A stretch of 64,000 nucleotides of DNA from NCBI RefSeq assembly GCF_030499515.1, contig NZ_JASTWJ010000001.1, forward strand, positions 9,404,001 through 9,468,000. Reading direction: 5' to 3'. This DNA is from Streptomyces sp. DT2A-34 (GTDB taxonomy: Bacteria; Actinomycetota; Actinomycetes; Streptomycetales; Streptomycetaceae). How positions within the stretch are numbered: the first letter of the stretch is position 1; each line of letters starts with the position of its first letter. Positions 24,222-33,492 of the stretch are shown here, in pieces. The notes beneath the pieces were generated by a model. That model was not told the origin of the DNA, made no database searches, and saw only the letters and a list, made by a program, of their open reading frames with translations. The position numbers and the translations under genes are program-made.

Positions 24222-24355
24222 GGGCCGAGTGTGCACGATGGAGCGCGGTCGAAGGGAAGGGCCGGGGCCGGGTGAGGGCGGCCGGCACGTCTTCGGCGAC
24301 GATCGGTACGTGTCGTCGTTCGGTGCCGCCGAACTCGCCCGCGTCCGAGGGCGGT

Positions 24356-24745
24356 TCACGGGTGCAGGGCGAAGAGGCAGAACTCGTTGCCCTCGGGGTC
24401 GGCCAGGACGTCGTGGTCCTCGTGCCGGGCCTGGACGGTCGCGCCGAGGGCCACGAGCCGGTTGATCTCGGTCTCCGGGGCGGCGGAGACGAGGTCCAGG
24501 TGCAGCCGGTTCTTGACGCGTTTGGGCTCCGGGACCAGCTGGCACCACAGGCGGGGGCCGCCGTCACGGGGCTCGACGAGCACGGTCGGGTCGTCCTCCG
24601 GATCGGCGATCCCCTGGCCGCGCAGACGGGCGAGCTCGGCGTCGTCGTACGGGGCGACGGCGTAACCGTCGAGGGCGGCGGCCCAGAAGCGGGCCGTGGC
24701 GGCCGGGCGGGCACAGTCGATGACGATGTCGTGGAGTCGCGCCAT
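24356..24745 (-). CDS. VOC-family (glyoxalase-like) protein
   Basis: A 129-residue vicinal-oxygen-chelate protein with two beta-alpha-beta modules. LHDIVIDCARPAATARFWAAAL starts module one, NRLHLDLV starts module two with a conserved His, and DPEGNEFCLFAL is the C-terminal metal Glu strand. Typical roles are drug sequestration or lactoylglutathione-type chemistry; here the function is open. ATG at 24745 was chosen over a frame to 24865. Confidence 0.87.
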   Translation of the reverse strand: MARLHDIVIDCARPAATARFWAAALDGYAVAPYDDAELARLRGQGIADPEDDPTVLVEPRDGGPRLWCQLVPEPKRVKNRLHLDLVSAAPETEINRLVALGATVQARHEDHDVLADPEGNEFCLFALHP

Positions 24746-24913
24746 CGGGCCATGGTGTGCGGGGAGGGTGAAAGCGGCAATGGCGGGGGCTCGGTCAGGG
24801 CGCCGTCCTGCCGAGAAGGGCCTCCAGGTCCTGTCGTTCGGATCGCTGCGGAGGCCGGAAGGCACCGCACCTCACACTCGGCCTGATCCAGACGACAGGG
24901 CCTGGTCTCCCGC

Positions 24914-26128
24914 TCAGTCGGCCGCCGCGTGTCGTGTGGCGAAACCGATCAGCGCCGCCGCGGCCGCCAGCGCGGCGACGCTGGTCAGGGCGGTGGACAG
25001 GGAGAACCAGTCGGCCATGAACCCGATCGCGGGCGGCCCCAGCAGCATGCCGCCGTAGCCGAGCGTGGAGGCGGTCGCGACGCCGGTGGGTCCGGCGAGC
25101 GTACCGGCGCGTTCGACGGCGACCGGGAAGAGGTTGGCGAGGCCGAGCCCGGTCACGGCGAAGCCGATCAGCGCCGCCCACACGGAGGGGGTGAGGGAGC
25201 CGAGCAGCATCCCGGCGGCCGCGGTGGCGCCGCCCGCGACCACGGTCCTGGTGCGGCCCAGGCGTTCGAGCAGGACCGTGCCCGTCAGGCGCCCGATGGT
25301 CATGGCCAGCGCGAAGCACGAGTACCCCACGGCCGCGAGCCCCGGCGAGGCACCGAGGTCCTGTTCGAGGTGCAGGGCGCCCCAGTCGGCCATGGCCCCT
25401 TCGCCGTATGCCGTGCACAGCGCGATCACCCCGAAGACGGTCACGAGTCCTCGGGTGCGGCGGTCGAGTCGGCGAGGGGTGCCCTCGCCGGAGCCGTGCC
25501 GTGGGGCGTCGGGCGGCCGCGGTGGCTCGTGCCGCAGGAGGGTGGGTCCCGCGAGGGCGGTCACGATCAGCCCGATGACGGTCAGGCCGAGCAGGTGCCG
25601 CGTGGGGGAGAGGTGGCCGGCGACCAGTCCGCCCAGGCCCGCACCGATCATGCCGCCCAGGCTGAAGGCCGCGTGGAAGCTCGGCATGATCGGCCGCCGG
25701 AGGGCGGCGACGAGATGGATGGCGGCGCTGTTGAAGGCCACGTTGATCCCGCCGTAGGCCGCTCCGAACAGCAACAGGACGGCGCCGAGGGCCGGTGCGG
25801 AGTGGGTGAGCGGAGGCAGGGCGACGCTGAGGGAGAGCAGGACGGCGCAGACGACGGTGACCTGGTGGCTGCCGTAGCGGCGGCACAGGCGTCCGGTGAG
25901 CATCATCGTGATCACGGCGCCGGCGGAGACGCCGAGGAGGGCCAGGCCGAGGGTGCTGGCGGAGGCGCCGGTCTGCTGCTTGATGGCGGGGATGCGCACG
26001 ACCCAGCCGGCGAAGACAAAGCCGTCGAGGGCGAAGAAGACGGTGAGGGCGATGCGGAGTCGGGTGAGTGCGCTGAGTGGGCTGTCCGGCACGGCGTTGT
26101 GCGAACGGAGTTTGTTTATGAGCGGCAC
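24914..26128 (-). CDS. MFS transporter (fucose-permease-like)
   Basis: A 404-residue 12-segment transporter. The first segment reads FFALDGFVFAGWVVRIPAIK, the motif-A loop is TGRLCRRYGSHQV, and AYGEGAMADWGALHLEQDLG starts the second half. Relatives export sugars or unknown metabolites. The start is GTG at 26128, six bases after a -10, so the message is probably leaderless. It is monocistronic. Confidence 0.88.
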   Translation of the reverse strand: MPLINKLRSHNAVPDSPLSALTRLRIALTVFFALDGFVFAGWVVRIPAIKQQTGASASTLGLALLGVSAGAVITMMLTGRLCRRYGSHQVTVVCAVLLSLSVALPPLTHSAPALGAVLLLFGAAYGGINVAFNSAAIHLVAALRRPIMPSFHAAFSLGGMIGAGLGGLVAGHLSPTRHLLGLTVIGLIVTALAGPTLLRHEPPRPPDAPRHGSGEGTPRRLDRRTRGLVTVFGVIALCTAYGEGAMADWGALHLEQDLGASPGLAAVGYSCFALAMTIGRLTGTVLLERLGRTRTVVAGGATAAAGMLLGSLTPSVWAALIGFAVTGLGLANLFPVAVERAGTLAGPTGVATASTLGYGGMLLGPPAIGFMADWFSLSTALTSVAALAAAAALIGFATRHAAAD

Positions 26129-26134
26129 AAAGTC

Positions 26135-26163
26135 AGGCTAGGTGACTCGTGTAGGCGGGGCAA
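26135..26163 (-). promoter_or_regulatory. Leaderless promoter of the MFS gene
   Basis: On the minus strand TTGCCC (26158-26163), a 17-bp spacer and TAGCCT (26135-26140) stand six bases before the GTG at 26128. The spacing matches a housekeeping promoter, and the distance to the start codon predicts a leaderless transcript. No ribosome-binding site is seen. Confidence 0.7.
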
Positions 26164-26232
26164 GGGAGCGCTCACGGCCGATGAGTCCCCTCACCTTGTT
26201 CCGGCGGGGTGGCCGGATCCCGGAGTGGGGCG

Positions 26233-27501
26233 TCAAGCCCGCCCATGTGCCTCCTGCGTGCGTCGTGACACCGAGTCGATGACCACCGCGGCGAACAGCA
26301 CCCCTCCCGTGATCATGAACTGGACCGCGGTCGGGGTGTCCGTGATCGCCATGCCCGAGGCGATCGACTGGATGACCAGCATGCCGAGCACCGCGGACCA
26401 GGTCGTCCCCCGTCCGCCGAACAGGCTGGTGCCGCCGATGACGGCCGCCGCGATGGCGTTGAGCAGCAGGACGCCCGAGCCGGAACTCTGGCTCACCGAG
26501 GTGATCCGCGAGGCCAGGAACAGGCCACCGATCGCCGCCATGGTGCCCGAGACCGCGAGCACCGCGGTCTGCACGCCCGTCACATTGAGACTGGCGCGGC
26601 GGGCGGCCTCGACACCGCCGCCCAGCGCGTAGACCTGACGGCCGTAGTGCGTGCGGCGAAGCAGGATGTCCAGCCCCGCCACCACCACGAGGAAGATCAG
26701 CAGGGCGAGCGGTAGACCCTGGAAGCGGTTGAGCAGATACGCGGCGGCGAACGCGATCACCGCGAGCACGCCCGTGCGGACGACGATCGCCTGGAGCGAG
26801 CGGTGCGGCATGCCGACGGCCCTGCGGCGCAGCGCGTCCTGGTACGACACGAGGAAGACCGCGCCCGCGGCGACGGCAGCCAGGCCGTAGGCGACGGCGT
26901 CGTCGGTGAAGTAGTAGTTCGTCAGGTTGGCGACGAGCCCGTTCTCGTCGAGGTTGATCGTGCCGCTGGTCCCGAGGATGTACAGCATGAGGCCGTTCCA
27001 GGTGAGCAGCCCCGCCAGCGTGACGACGAACGCCGGCACCCGTGTTCTGGCGAAGGAGAACCCCTGCACGGTGCCCGCCGCGGTGCCCGCGAGCACCGCG
27101 ATGACGAGGGCGAGCCACTCCGGCACGCCGTTGTTGACGTTCAGAACGGCGAAGACGGCCGCCGCGAGACCGCTGATCGAACCGACCGACAGGTCGAGCT
27201 CACCGAGCAGCAGCACGAAGACGATGCCCACCGCGATCAGACCGGTGCCCACGATGTCGACGCTGAGATTGGACAGGTTCCGGGGGGAGAGGAAGTTCTC
27301 GTTGAGGGACTGGAAGACGATCCAGACGGTGGCGAGGACCAGGACGACGGGGAGCGAGCCCAGTTCACCGGCGCGCACCTTGCGCCGGAACAGGTCGACC
27401 GAGCTCTCCACGGCCCGGGCGACGGCCCGCTCGCGCTGCGGCCGGGGGGCCTCGGAGGGCTCGGTCCGTGCGGTGTCCGCCTTGCCGCGCATGCCTTTCA
27501 C
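26233..27501 (-). CDS. XylH-like sugar ABC transporter permease
   Basis: A 422-residue polytopic permease of the ribose/xylose (CUT2) class with about ten or more membrane segments. Landmarks are LLLGELDLSVGSISGLAA, TRVPAFVVTLAGLLTWNGL and the coupling region YALGGGVEAARRASLNV. The GTG at 27501 overlaps the ATPase stop (GTGA) and follows GGGAGG, so translation is coupled; ATG at 27492 is an alternative. The transporter imports a pentose-like sugar, by family inference. Confidence 0.9.
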   Translation of the reverse strand: MKGMRGKADTARTEPSEAPRPQRERAVARAVESSVDLFRRKVRAGELGSLPVVLVLATVWIVFQSLNENFLSPRNLSNLSVDIVGTGLIAVGIVFVLLLGELDLSVGSISGLAAAVFAVLNVNNGVPEWLALVIAVLAGTAAGTVQGFSFARTRVPAFVVTLAGLLTWNGLMLYILGTSGTINLDENGLVANLTNYYFTDDAVAYGLAAVAAGAVFLVSYQDALRRRAVGMPHRSLQAIVVRTGVLAVIAFAAAYLLNRFQGLPLALLIFLVVVAGLDILLRRTHYGRQVYALGGGVEAARRASLNVTGVQTAVLAVSGTMAAIGGLFLASRITSVSQSSGSGVLLLNAIAAAVIGGTSLFGGRGTTWSAVLGMLVIQSIASGMAITDTPTAVQFMITGGVLFAAVVIDSVSRRTQEAHGRA

Positions 27502-28271
27502 CACCCCGCCTCCCGGTGGGTCATCTGGCGGGGCACGTTCTCCGTCGCGCCGGTGACGGAGGCGATGATCTGTTCCTGGGACGCGGTGTTCACGTCGAAG
27601 AACCCGTTGTTGCGACCGAGCCGCAGAACGGCGGCGCGGTCCGCGAGCGCCTTGACGTCGCCCATGTTGTGGCTGATCAGGACGATGCCCATGCCCCGGT
27701 CGCGCAGCTCGTCGACGAGGTCCAGGACCTCGGTGGTCTGCTCGAATCCCAGGGCCGCGGTCGGTTCGTCCAGGAGGAGCACCCGCGGGTCGCCGAGCAG
27801 CGAGCGGGCGATGGCGACCGTCTGCCGCTGGCCGCTGGACAGAGAGACGACGGGGGCGCGCAGATCGGGGACGCCTCTGGTCAGACGGTCCAGCAGATGT
27901 CTGGAGCGGCGCTCCATCTCCATCTCGTCGAGGAACCCGAATCTGCGGATCTCCCGTCCGAGGAACAGATTGCCGACGACGTCGAGGTTCCCGCACAGCG
28001 CGAGGTCCTGGTAGACGGTGGCGATGCCGAGCTCCCGCGCGTCATGGGGGCGCCTGATCTGGACCGTGCGCCCCTCCCACTCGATGACGCCCTTGTCCGC
28101 CGGGATGACGCCGGAGATCACCTTGACCAGGGTGGACTTACCGGCCCCGTTGTCGCCCAGCAGAGCGACGACCTGGCCGGCGTGGATCTCCAGCTCGACG
28201 TCGCTGAGCACCTCGACGACACCGAATCGCTTGCACACGCCGCGCAGCGCCAGCAAGGGGGGAGCCGGCAC
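27498..28271 (-). CDS. XylG-like sugar ABC transporter ATPase (single domain)
   Basis: A 257-residue ATPase. Walker A is GDNGAGKST at about residues 38-46, the Q-loop lies in VYQDLAL, the signature is LSSGQRQTVAIARS, Walker B is VLLLDEPTAAL and the H-loop is LISHN. Many CUT2 ATPases carry two fused domains; this one has a single domain, as in actinobacterial XylG types. GTG at 28271 follows GGAAGGAG. Confidence 0.92.
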   Translation of the reverse strand: MPAPPLLALRGVCKRFGVVEVLSDVELEIHAGQVVALLGDNGAGKSTLVKVISGVIPADKGVIEWEGRTVQIRRPHDARELGIATVYQDLALCGNLDVVGNLFLGREIRRFGFLDEMEMERRSRHLLDRLTRGVPDLRAPVVSLSSGQRQTVAIARSLLGDPRVLLLDEPTAALGFEQTTEVLDLVDELRDRGMGIVLISHNMGDVKALADRAAVLRLGRNNGFFDVNTASQEQIIASVTGATENVPRQMTHREAGW

Positions 28272-28332
28272 GGGACACCATCTCCTTCCCGGGGCCCGGC
28301 GAGGGCCGGACCTGGTCTCGGTGCACGGGCCG

Positions 28333-29436
28333 TCAGGTCAGCCCGGCGTCGTCGCAGGCGGCTCTGAGTTCATCCGTGCAGATCTGCTCGATCGTGTACA
28401 CGCCGTCCTTCACCAGGGTGTCCTTGATGTTGTCGGCGGTCACGGACACGGGGGTGAGCATGACGGCCGGAACCGCGTCGGCGCCGCGGGTGCTCACCTC
28501 GTCCGTGGCGAGGCGGTCGAGGCTCTCACCGCGGACCGCGGCGACGGCCATGGTGGCGGCGGCGGAAGCCTCGGGTGTGAAGGGCTTGTAGACGGTCATG
28601 TACTGATCGCCGCGCAGGATGCGCTGCAGCGCCGCGAGTTCGGCGTCCTGCCCGGTGACGGGGGGAAGCGGGTCGACCTTGTTCGACTTCAGGGCGGCGA
28701 TGCTGCCGGCGGCGAGGCCGTCGTTGGCCGCGTAGACACCGTCGATGTTGCCGACGCCGAGGGCGGAGATGGCGCCGGACATGTTCATGTGCGCGTTCTC
28801 CGGCCTCCACTGGAGCGTGTCGTACGCCTTGCCGATCTTCACCCGTCCCTCGAGCACGAACAGCGCGCCCTTCTTGAACGACACCGCGTTGGGGTCGCTG
28901 GGATCGCCGTTCATCATCACGATCTGGCGCTCGCCCCCGTCGCCCATGGCCTTGAGCAGCGCCCGGCCCTGGAGTCTGCCGACCTCCTCCCCGTCGAAGG
29001 AGACGTAACCGGAGATCGGGCCCTCGGCGAGACGGTCGTAGGCGATGACCGGGATATCCGCTTCGTTCGCGCTGCGTACCACCGCGGCGAGGGATCTCGC
29101 GTCCACGGCCACGAGCACGATGGCGTCGACTCCCGTTGTGATCATCGAGTCCATCTGCTCCTGCTGGAGGGCCACGTCGCCCTTGGCGTTGGCATGCTCG
29201 ACCGCGCACTCGCCGCACAGTTCCTTGATCTTCGTCTCCAGCAGCGGGCCGTCCTGCGTCTCCCAGCGAGCCGTGGTGGAGTCCGGCAGCAGCAGACCGA
29301 TGCTCGGCGTGTCTCCCCCGGTGGATTCGCCCCCGTCGCCCGACGAGCTGTCGCCCGACGACCCGCAGGCCGCGAGGGCGACGGCCGTGGAGAGCACGGT
29401 CACGGCCATGGCCGCGTCCCGGGTGCGGGTCTTCAT
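28333..29436 (-). CDS. XylF-like sugar-binding lipoprotein
   Basis: A 367-residue solute-binding lipoprotein: signal sequence with lipobox ALAAC (Cys about 24), a Ser/Gly linker, then a type I periplasmic fold. Landmarks are GLLLPDSTTARWE, VIAYDRLAEGPISGYVSFD, MMNGDPSDPNAV and GVYAANDGLAAGSI. A CxxC pair (LCGECAV) early in domain one may be a disulfide. ATG at 29436 follows GGGAGG. It heads the importer operon, 61 bp before the ATPase gene. It is clearly paralogous to the protein encoded at 32308. Confidence 0.93.
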   Translation of the reverse strand: MKTRTRDAAMAVTVLSTAVALAACGSSGDSSSGDGGESTGGDTPSIGLLLPDSTTARWETQDGPLLETKIKELCGECAVEHANAKGDVALQQEQMDSMITTGVDAIVLVAVDARSLAAVVRSANEADIPVIAYDRLAEGPISGYVSFDGEEVGRLQGRALLKAMGDGGERQIVMMNGDPSDPNAVSFKKGALFVLEGRVKIGKAYDTLQWRPENAHMNMSGAISALGVGNIDGVYAANDGLAAGSIAALKSNKVDPLPPVTGQDAELAALQRILRGDQYMTVYKPFTPEASAAATMAVAAVRGESLDRLATDEVSTRGADAVPAVMLTPVSVTADNIKDTLVKDGVYTIEQICTDELRAACDDAGLT

Positions 29437-29743
29437 CTGAGAGACCTCCCTTGACCTTCGCCGTGCGTGGGGAGGGGCGGTCACAGAGGTTCCGGCGGAT
29501 CACGGTCGCCGCCCTCACACGCGGCCGCTCGCGTGCTGCCGGGCAGAAGTCCGACCACGTCGTCAGTGTGACACCGGCCGCGGTGATCTGCGAACGCGGT
29601 GGATCGGCCCGCGGTGACGTCCGCCGGAGAAGGCGAGGACGCCCGTCTGTCCTGATTGCACACCTATGCGATTCTGGTGTGAAGGTGCCCCTATATCTCC
29701 ATATGTCGGCACCGGTGGCATGGGCGGGAGGTAGGGAGCGGAC
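29437..29743. promoter_or_regulatory. 307-bp divergent regulatory gap
   Basis: No gene is visible. The gap separates the sugar importer operon from the phosphatase/binding-protein operon and must carry both promoters. An inverted repeat CACACC (29659-29664)/GGTGTG (29676-29681) and an AT-rich TATATC (29692-29697) near the phosphatase start are the clearest candidates. No firm -35/-10 pair was found. Confidence 0.4.
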
Positions 29744-32311
29744 ATGCCTCATGACGGCCGTTCCTGGGCCGGATTCCCCGAGCTGCGGGCATCCGAGGCC
29801 GGCGCCGCGGACATCGGTTCACCGCCTCCGGTACTGGAGGTCTCCGCCGTCGATCGGGTCCTCGGGTTCGCCGGAGCGGCGCTCGTGGCCGTCTACGTGC
29901 CCGGTACGGGCGTGTCCGACGCGGGCGAAGAAGAGCTCCGGCGGACGGAAACGGCCGGCTGCGCCATCTCCGAGTACGGGTTGCCGGAGCGTCTGCCCGT
30001 GTCGGGCGGCTCACCCGCGGCGTACGCCTTCCGCACCGGCCGCCCCCTGTGGCTGAGCCCCCCCGAGCTCGCCGCCTATCCCGAGGGCGGGCCGACGCCG
30101 CCACGGGCGGAGCTGTCGCTCGGGGCGCTGCCGCTCGGGTCGGACGGCAGGCGGCTGGGCTGCCTCGTCGTCGTGGGCGCCGCCAGAACCGGCTTCGAGG
30201 CCGAGCACCAGCGCTTCCTGGAACGGTACGCCGACGCGGTCGCCGCCCTGCTCCAGCCCGGAGACAGCGGACCCACACCTGCGCCGCTGCTCGGTCCCGC
30301 CCTGCGGAGCCTGCAGGTCGGCTCCTTCGTCCTGGTGCCGAACACCGGCTTGGTCGAGGCGGACGACACCCTGCTCGAACTGGTCGGCCTCACGCCCGAC
30401 GACTTCGACGGCAAGGCGGACACCCTGCTCGCGCATGCCCTTCCGGAGGACATGCACGCGCTGATGTCGGTCCTGGAGCCGTCGAGCCCGGCGTTCGGCC
30501 GACGAGAGCTGGAGTTCCGTGTCCGCTGCCCCACCGGTGAAATGCGCTGGCTGAACCTGAGCTGCCGGTTGGTCGCGGTCGCGGGCGACCGGCCGGACCA
30601 GGTGCTGGGCGTGGTGACGGCGACGTCGGTACTGCGCCGGAGCGCCGACGACGTCTCCAGGATCCAGTGGCTGACCGCCGCACTCGATGACGCCACCGAG
30701 GTCCGTGACGTCGGCCGTGTGGTGGTGGCCGCCCTGCGTGAACCGCTGGGCGCCGACCGGGTGGCCCTCGCCGAGCTGCGGGAGGACCGGCTCACCGTCA
30801 CCATGCTCGACCCGCCGCAGCCCGCGGCCTGGCCGGAGACCTGGCGCGCGCAGTGGCGCTCGGAGTGGCCGGACGCGCCGGTCAGCGCCCTGCCCACCCT
30901 GCAGATGGCGCTGCGGGACGGACGGATGGACCTGTGGCCGGCCGGTACCGCCTTCGAACCCGGCCTCGAGGGCATCGGCACCGGCGGCCTGGCCGTCCTG
31001 CCGCTCCCGTCCAAGGGCCGACCCGCCGGCGTGTGTCTGGTCGGCTGGGACCAGCCGCACGAGTTCGCCCGCGAGGAGCGCTTCCTGCTCACGGCCACCG
31101 CCGCCCTGGTCGGCCAGGCCCTCAAGCGCGCCCACGCACACGACGCCGAGCAGGAGCTCGCGACGCTGCTGCAGCGCAGTCTGCTGCCCAGGCGCCTGCC
31201 CGAGCTGCCCGGCGGGACGGCCGTCGCCCGCTATCTGCCGGCCAGGCGGGGGCTGCAGGTGGGCGGCGACTGGTACGACGTGATCGCGCTCTCCGAGGAC
31301 CGGGTGGCGCTGGTCATCGGAGACGTTCAGGGGCACAGCGCCGGAGCCGCGACGATCATGGGCCAGATGCGCACCGCGGTCCGGGCGTACGCGGTGGAGG
31401 GCCACCCGCCCGACGTAGTCATGTCACACGCCAACCGCCTGCTCGTCGGCATGGAGACCGATCTCTTCGCCACCTGCTGCTATGCCGAACTGGACATGGA
31501 CGGGGGCACCACCCTGTTCGTCCGGGCCGGCCACCTCGCACCGCTGGTACGCCATCCCGACGGCAGGACCGAGGAGGTCCAGGTCGAGGGCGGACTCCCG
31601 CTCGGCGTTCTCGCGGAGGCGGAGTTCCCCATGACCTCGGTCGTCCTGGCCCCGGGCACGGTGCTCGCCCTGGTCACCGACGGCCTGGTCGAGTCCGCCG
31701 ACCTGCCCCTGGACGAGGGCATGCGCCGCACGTCCGCCGCGCTCGCCGAGGCCGATCCGGCCGATCCGGGCCGCATGGCCGACGCCCTGCTGGGCGACGT
31801 AGGCCGCCGTGAGGACGACGTCGCCCTGTTGCTGCTGCGCTACGACGGCATGAAGATCCGCCCGACCAGGGCCGGTTGGGCGGTGTGGCGGCTGCCCGAC
31901 GCCGTCATGCACGCCCGCCGCTTCACCGCGCGCACCCTGCGCCGGTGGAAGGTCGAAGAAGCCACCGACCCCGTGCTGCTCGTCGTGTCCGAACTGGTCA
32001 CCAACGCCCTGGTGCACACGCAGGGCCCGGTCAGCGTCGATCTGACGCTCCGGGCCGGCCGGGTACGGGTCAGCGTGAGCGACTCCTCGCCGCGCGCACC
32101 CGCCAAGCCCGTGATCGTGGACTGGGAGTCGACCGGCGGCCGAGGGCTGCTGCTGGTCGAGGCGATGTCCGAGTCCTTCGGCTCCGTGCCGGTGGCCGGC
32201 GGCAAGCAGGTGTGGAGCGAGATCGCCGTACCGCGCCGCGAGCCGCCTCCGGCTCCGGCACCGACCCCGGCGGACGCGGGGCCACGACCCGAACGAGGGG
32301 GTCTGCCATGA
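29744..32311 (+). CDS. SpoIIE-type phosphatase with PAS/GAF sensors and its own ATPase domain
   Basis: An 855-residue cytosolic regulator. Approximate order: N-terminal GAF-like domain (1-165), PAS-like domain (185-300, with RCPTGEMRWLNLSCR), second GAF-like domain (318-470), PP2C/SpoIIE phosphatase (475-705; LQRSLLPRRLPELPG, GGDWYDV, VIGDVQGHS, RREDDVALLLL metal sites) and an RsbW-like HATPase (715-830; VVSELVTNALVH, GRGLLLVEAMSE). It can in principle both dephosphorylate an anti-anti-sigma factor and act as the anti-sigma kinase. ATG at 29744 follows GGGAGG. Its stop overlaps the next start by ATGA, so the binding protein is translated with it. Confidence 0.92.
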   Translation: MPHDGRSWAGFPELRASEAGAADIGSPPPVLEVSAVDRVLGFAGAALVAVYVPGTGVSDAGEEELRRTETAGCAISEYGLPERLPVSGGSPAAYAFRTGRPLWLSPPELAAYPEGGPTPPRAELSLGALPLGSDGRRLGCLVVVGAARTGFEAEHQRFLERYADAVAALLQPGDSGPTPAPLLGPALRSLQVGSFVLVPNTGLVEADDTLLELVGLTPDDFDGKADTLLAHALPEDMHALMSVLEPSSPAFGRRELEFRVRCPTGEMRWLNLSCRLVAVAGDRPDQVLGVVTATSVLRRSADDVSRIQWLTAALDDATEVRDVGRVVVAALREPLGADRVALAELREDRLTVTMLDPPQPAAWPETWRAQWRSEWPDAPVSALPTLQMALRDGRMDLWPAGTAFEPGLEGIGTGGLAVLPLPSKGRPAGVCLVGWDQPHEFAREERFLLTATAALVGQALKRAHAHDAEQELATLLQRSLLPRRLPELPGGTAVARYLPARRGLQVGGDWYDVIALSEDRVALVIGDVQGHSAGAATIMGQMRTAVRAYAVEGHPPDVVMSHANRLLVGMETDLFATCCYAELDMDGGTTLFVRAGHLAPLVRHPDGRTEEVQVEGGLPLGVLAEAEFPMTSVVLAPGTVLALVTDGLVESADLPLDEGMRRTSAALAEADPADPGRMADALLGDVGRREDDVALLLLRYDGMKIRPTRAGWAVWRLPDAVMHARRFTARTLRRWKVEEATDPVLLVVSELVTNALVHTQGPVSVDLTLRAGRVRVSVSDSSPRAPAKPVIVDWESTGGRGLLLVEAMSESFGSVPVAGGKQVWSEIAVPRREPPPAPAPTPADAGPRPERGGLP

Positions 32312-33399
32312 GGATCCTGCCGACCCGTGCGCGGCGCGTCATCGCGGTGCTCGTCGCGGGACTCCTGACGGCGTCCCTGGCAGCCTGCGGGGGCGACGAC
32401 GAGGGAGGCGCGGACAGCTTCACCGTCGGCCTGCTGCTCCCGAGCCGCGCGGTGCCCCGCTGGGAGCACTCCGACAAGCCGCTGATCGAGGAGCGGCTCA
32501 AGGAGCTGTGCCCCGACTGCACCATGCTGTACGCCAACGCCGAGAACGACGCGACGCGACAGCGGCAACAGATGATCTCCATGATCACCAAGGGGGCCGG
32601 GGTGCTGATCCTCGACGCCGCCGACACCAGAGCGCTCCGCTCCTCCATCCAGGAGGCCCGCAGGGCGGGCGTTCCGGTCGTCGCCTACGACCGGCTCGCC
32701 GAAGGCCCGATCTCCGGCTTCGTCAGCTTCGACGGCGGCCAGGTCGGCAGGCTCCAGGGCGAGGCGCTCGTCGAGGCCATGGGCGAGCAGGCGCATACCC
32801 GCAACGTCGTCATGATGAACGGCGATCCCACCAGCCCCAACGCTGCCTGGTACCGCAGCGGCGCGCTGTCCGTCCTCACGGGCAAGGTGAGGATCGGCAA
32901 GTCGTACGACACCCTGGGCTGGAGCACGGACAACGCCCACGCCAACATGTCCGCGGCCATAGCGGCCCTGGGCCCGGAGCGGATCGGCGGTGTCCTGGCG
33001 GCCAACGACGCGATAGCCGCGGGCGCCATCGCCGCCCTCAAGAGCGCCGGTGTCCGGCGGCTGCCCCCGGTCACCGGTCAGGACGCCGACCTCGACGCCG
33101 TACGGCGCATTGTCAAGGGCGAGCAGTACATGACGGTGTACAAGCCGTTCCGGGCGGAAGCCACCGCGGCCGCCGCCATGGCCGTCGCCCTGGGGCGCGG
33201 CGAGGACGTCCGGGACATCGCCAGGACGAACACCGACAGCCCCACCACCAAGCGCATCCCGTCCGTCCTGCTCACCCCGACGGCGGTCACGGTCGACACC
33301 ATCGAGCAGACACTCGTCAAGGACGGTGTGTACACCATCGACCAGATCTGCGTCCCGAAGCTCCGATCCGCTTGCGAGAAGGCCGGACTCCTCCGGTGA
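32308..33399 (+). CDS. Second XylF-like binding lipoprotein, coupled to the phosphatase
   Basis: A 363-residue lipoprotein (lipobox SLAAC, Cys about 27) closely paralogous to the one at 28333. It shares LAEGPISGFVSFDGGQVGRL, the CxxC pair (LCPDCTM), VVMMNGDPTSPNAA and the C-terminal VKDGVYTIDQIC. It has no permease or ATPase of its own. ATG at 32308 overlaps the phosphatase stop. It might feed the divergent importer, or act as a sensor whose occupancy is relayed, directly or not, to the phosphatase; the phosphatase itself has no membrane segment, so a direct relay is unproven. Confidence 0.9.
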   Translation: MRILPTRARRVIAVLVAGLLTASLAACGGDDEGGADSFTVGLLLPSRAVPRWEHSDKPLIEERLKELCPDCTMLYANAENDATRQRQQMISMITKGAGVLILDAADTRALRSSIQEARRAGVPVVAYDRLAEGPISGFVSFDGGQVGRLQGEALVEAMGEQAHTRNVVMMNGDPTSPNAAWYRSGALSVLTGKVRIGKSYDTLGWSTDNAHANMSAAIAALGPERIGGVLAANDAIAAGAIAALKSAGVRRLPPVTGQDADLDAVRRIVKGEQYMTVYKPFRAEATAAAAMAVALGRGEDVRDIARTNTDSPTTKRIPSVLLTPTAVTVDTIEQTLVKDGVYTIDQICVPKLRSACEKAGLLR

Positions 33400-33492
33400 G
33401 CGGGGCCCCGGCCGTGCGCCGACTGTCCGGGTGCCCTCGAAGGTGCGACGCTGGGACGAGAGGTATCCGCCGAGGGAACTCGGGAGGGCACG

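Noticed and set aside
26233..33399. A complete partner-switching operon with sigma factor and anti-anti-sigma genes
   Set aside because: Only the phosphatase is present. No SpoIIAA-like or sigma-factor gene lies within the window, so targets must be elsewhere.
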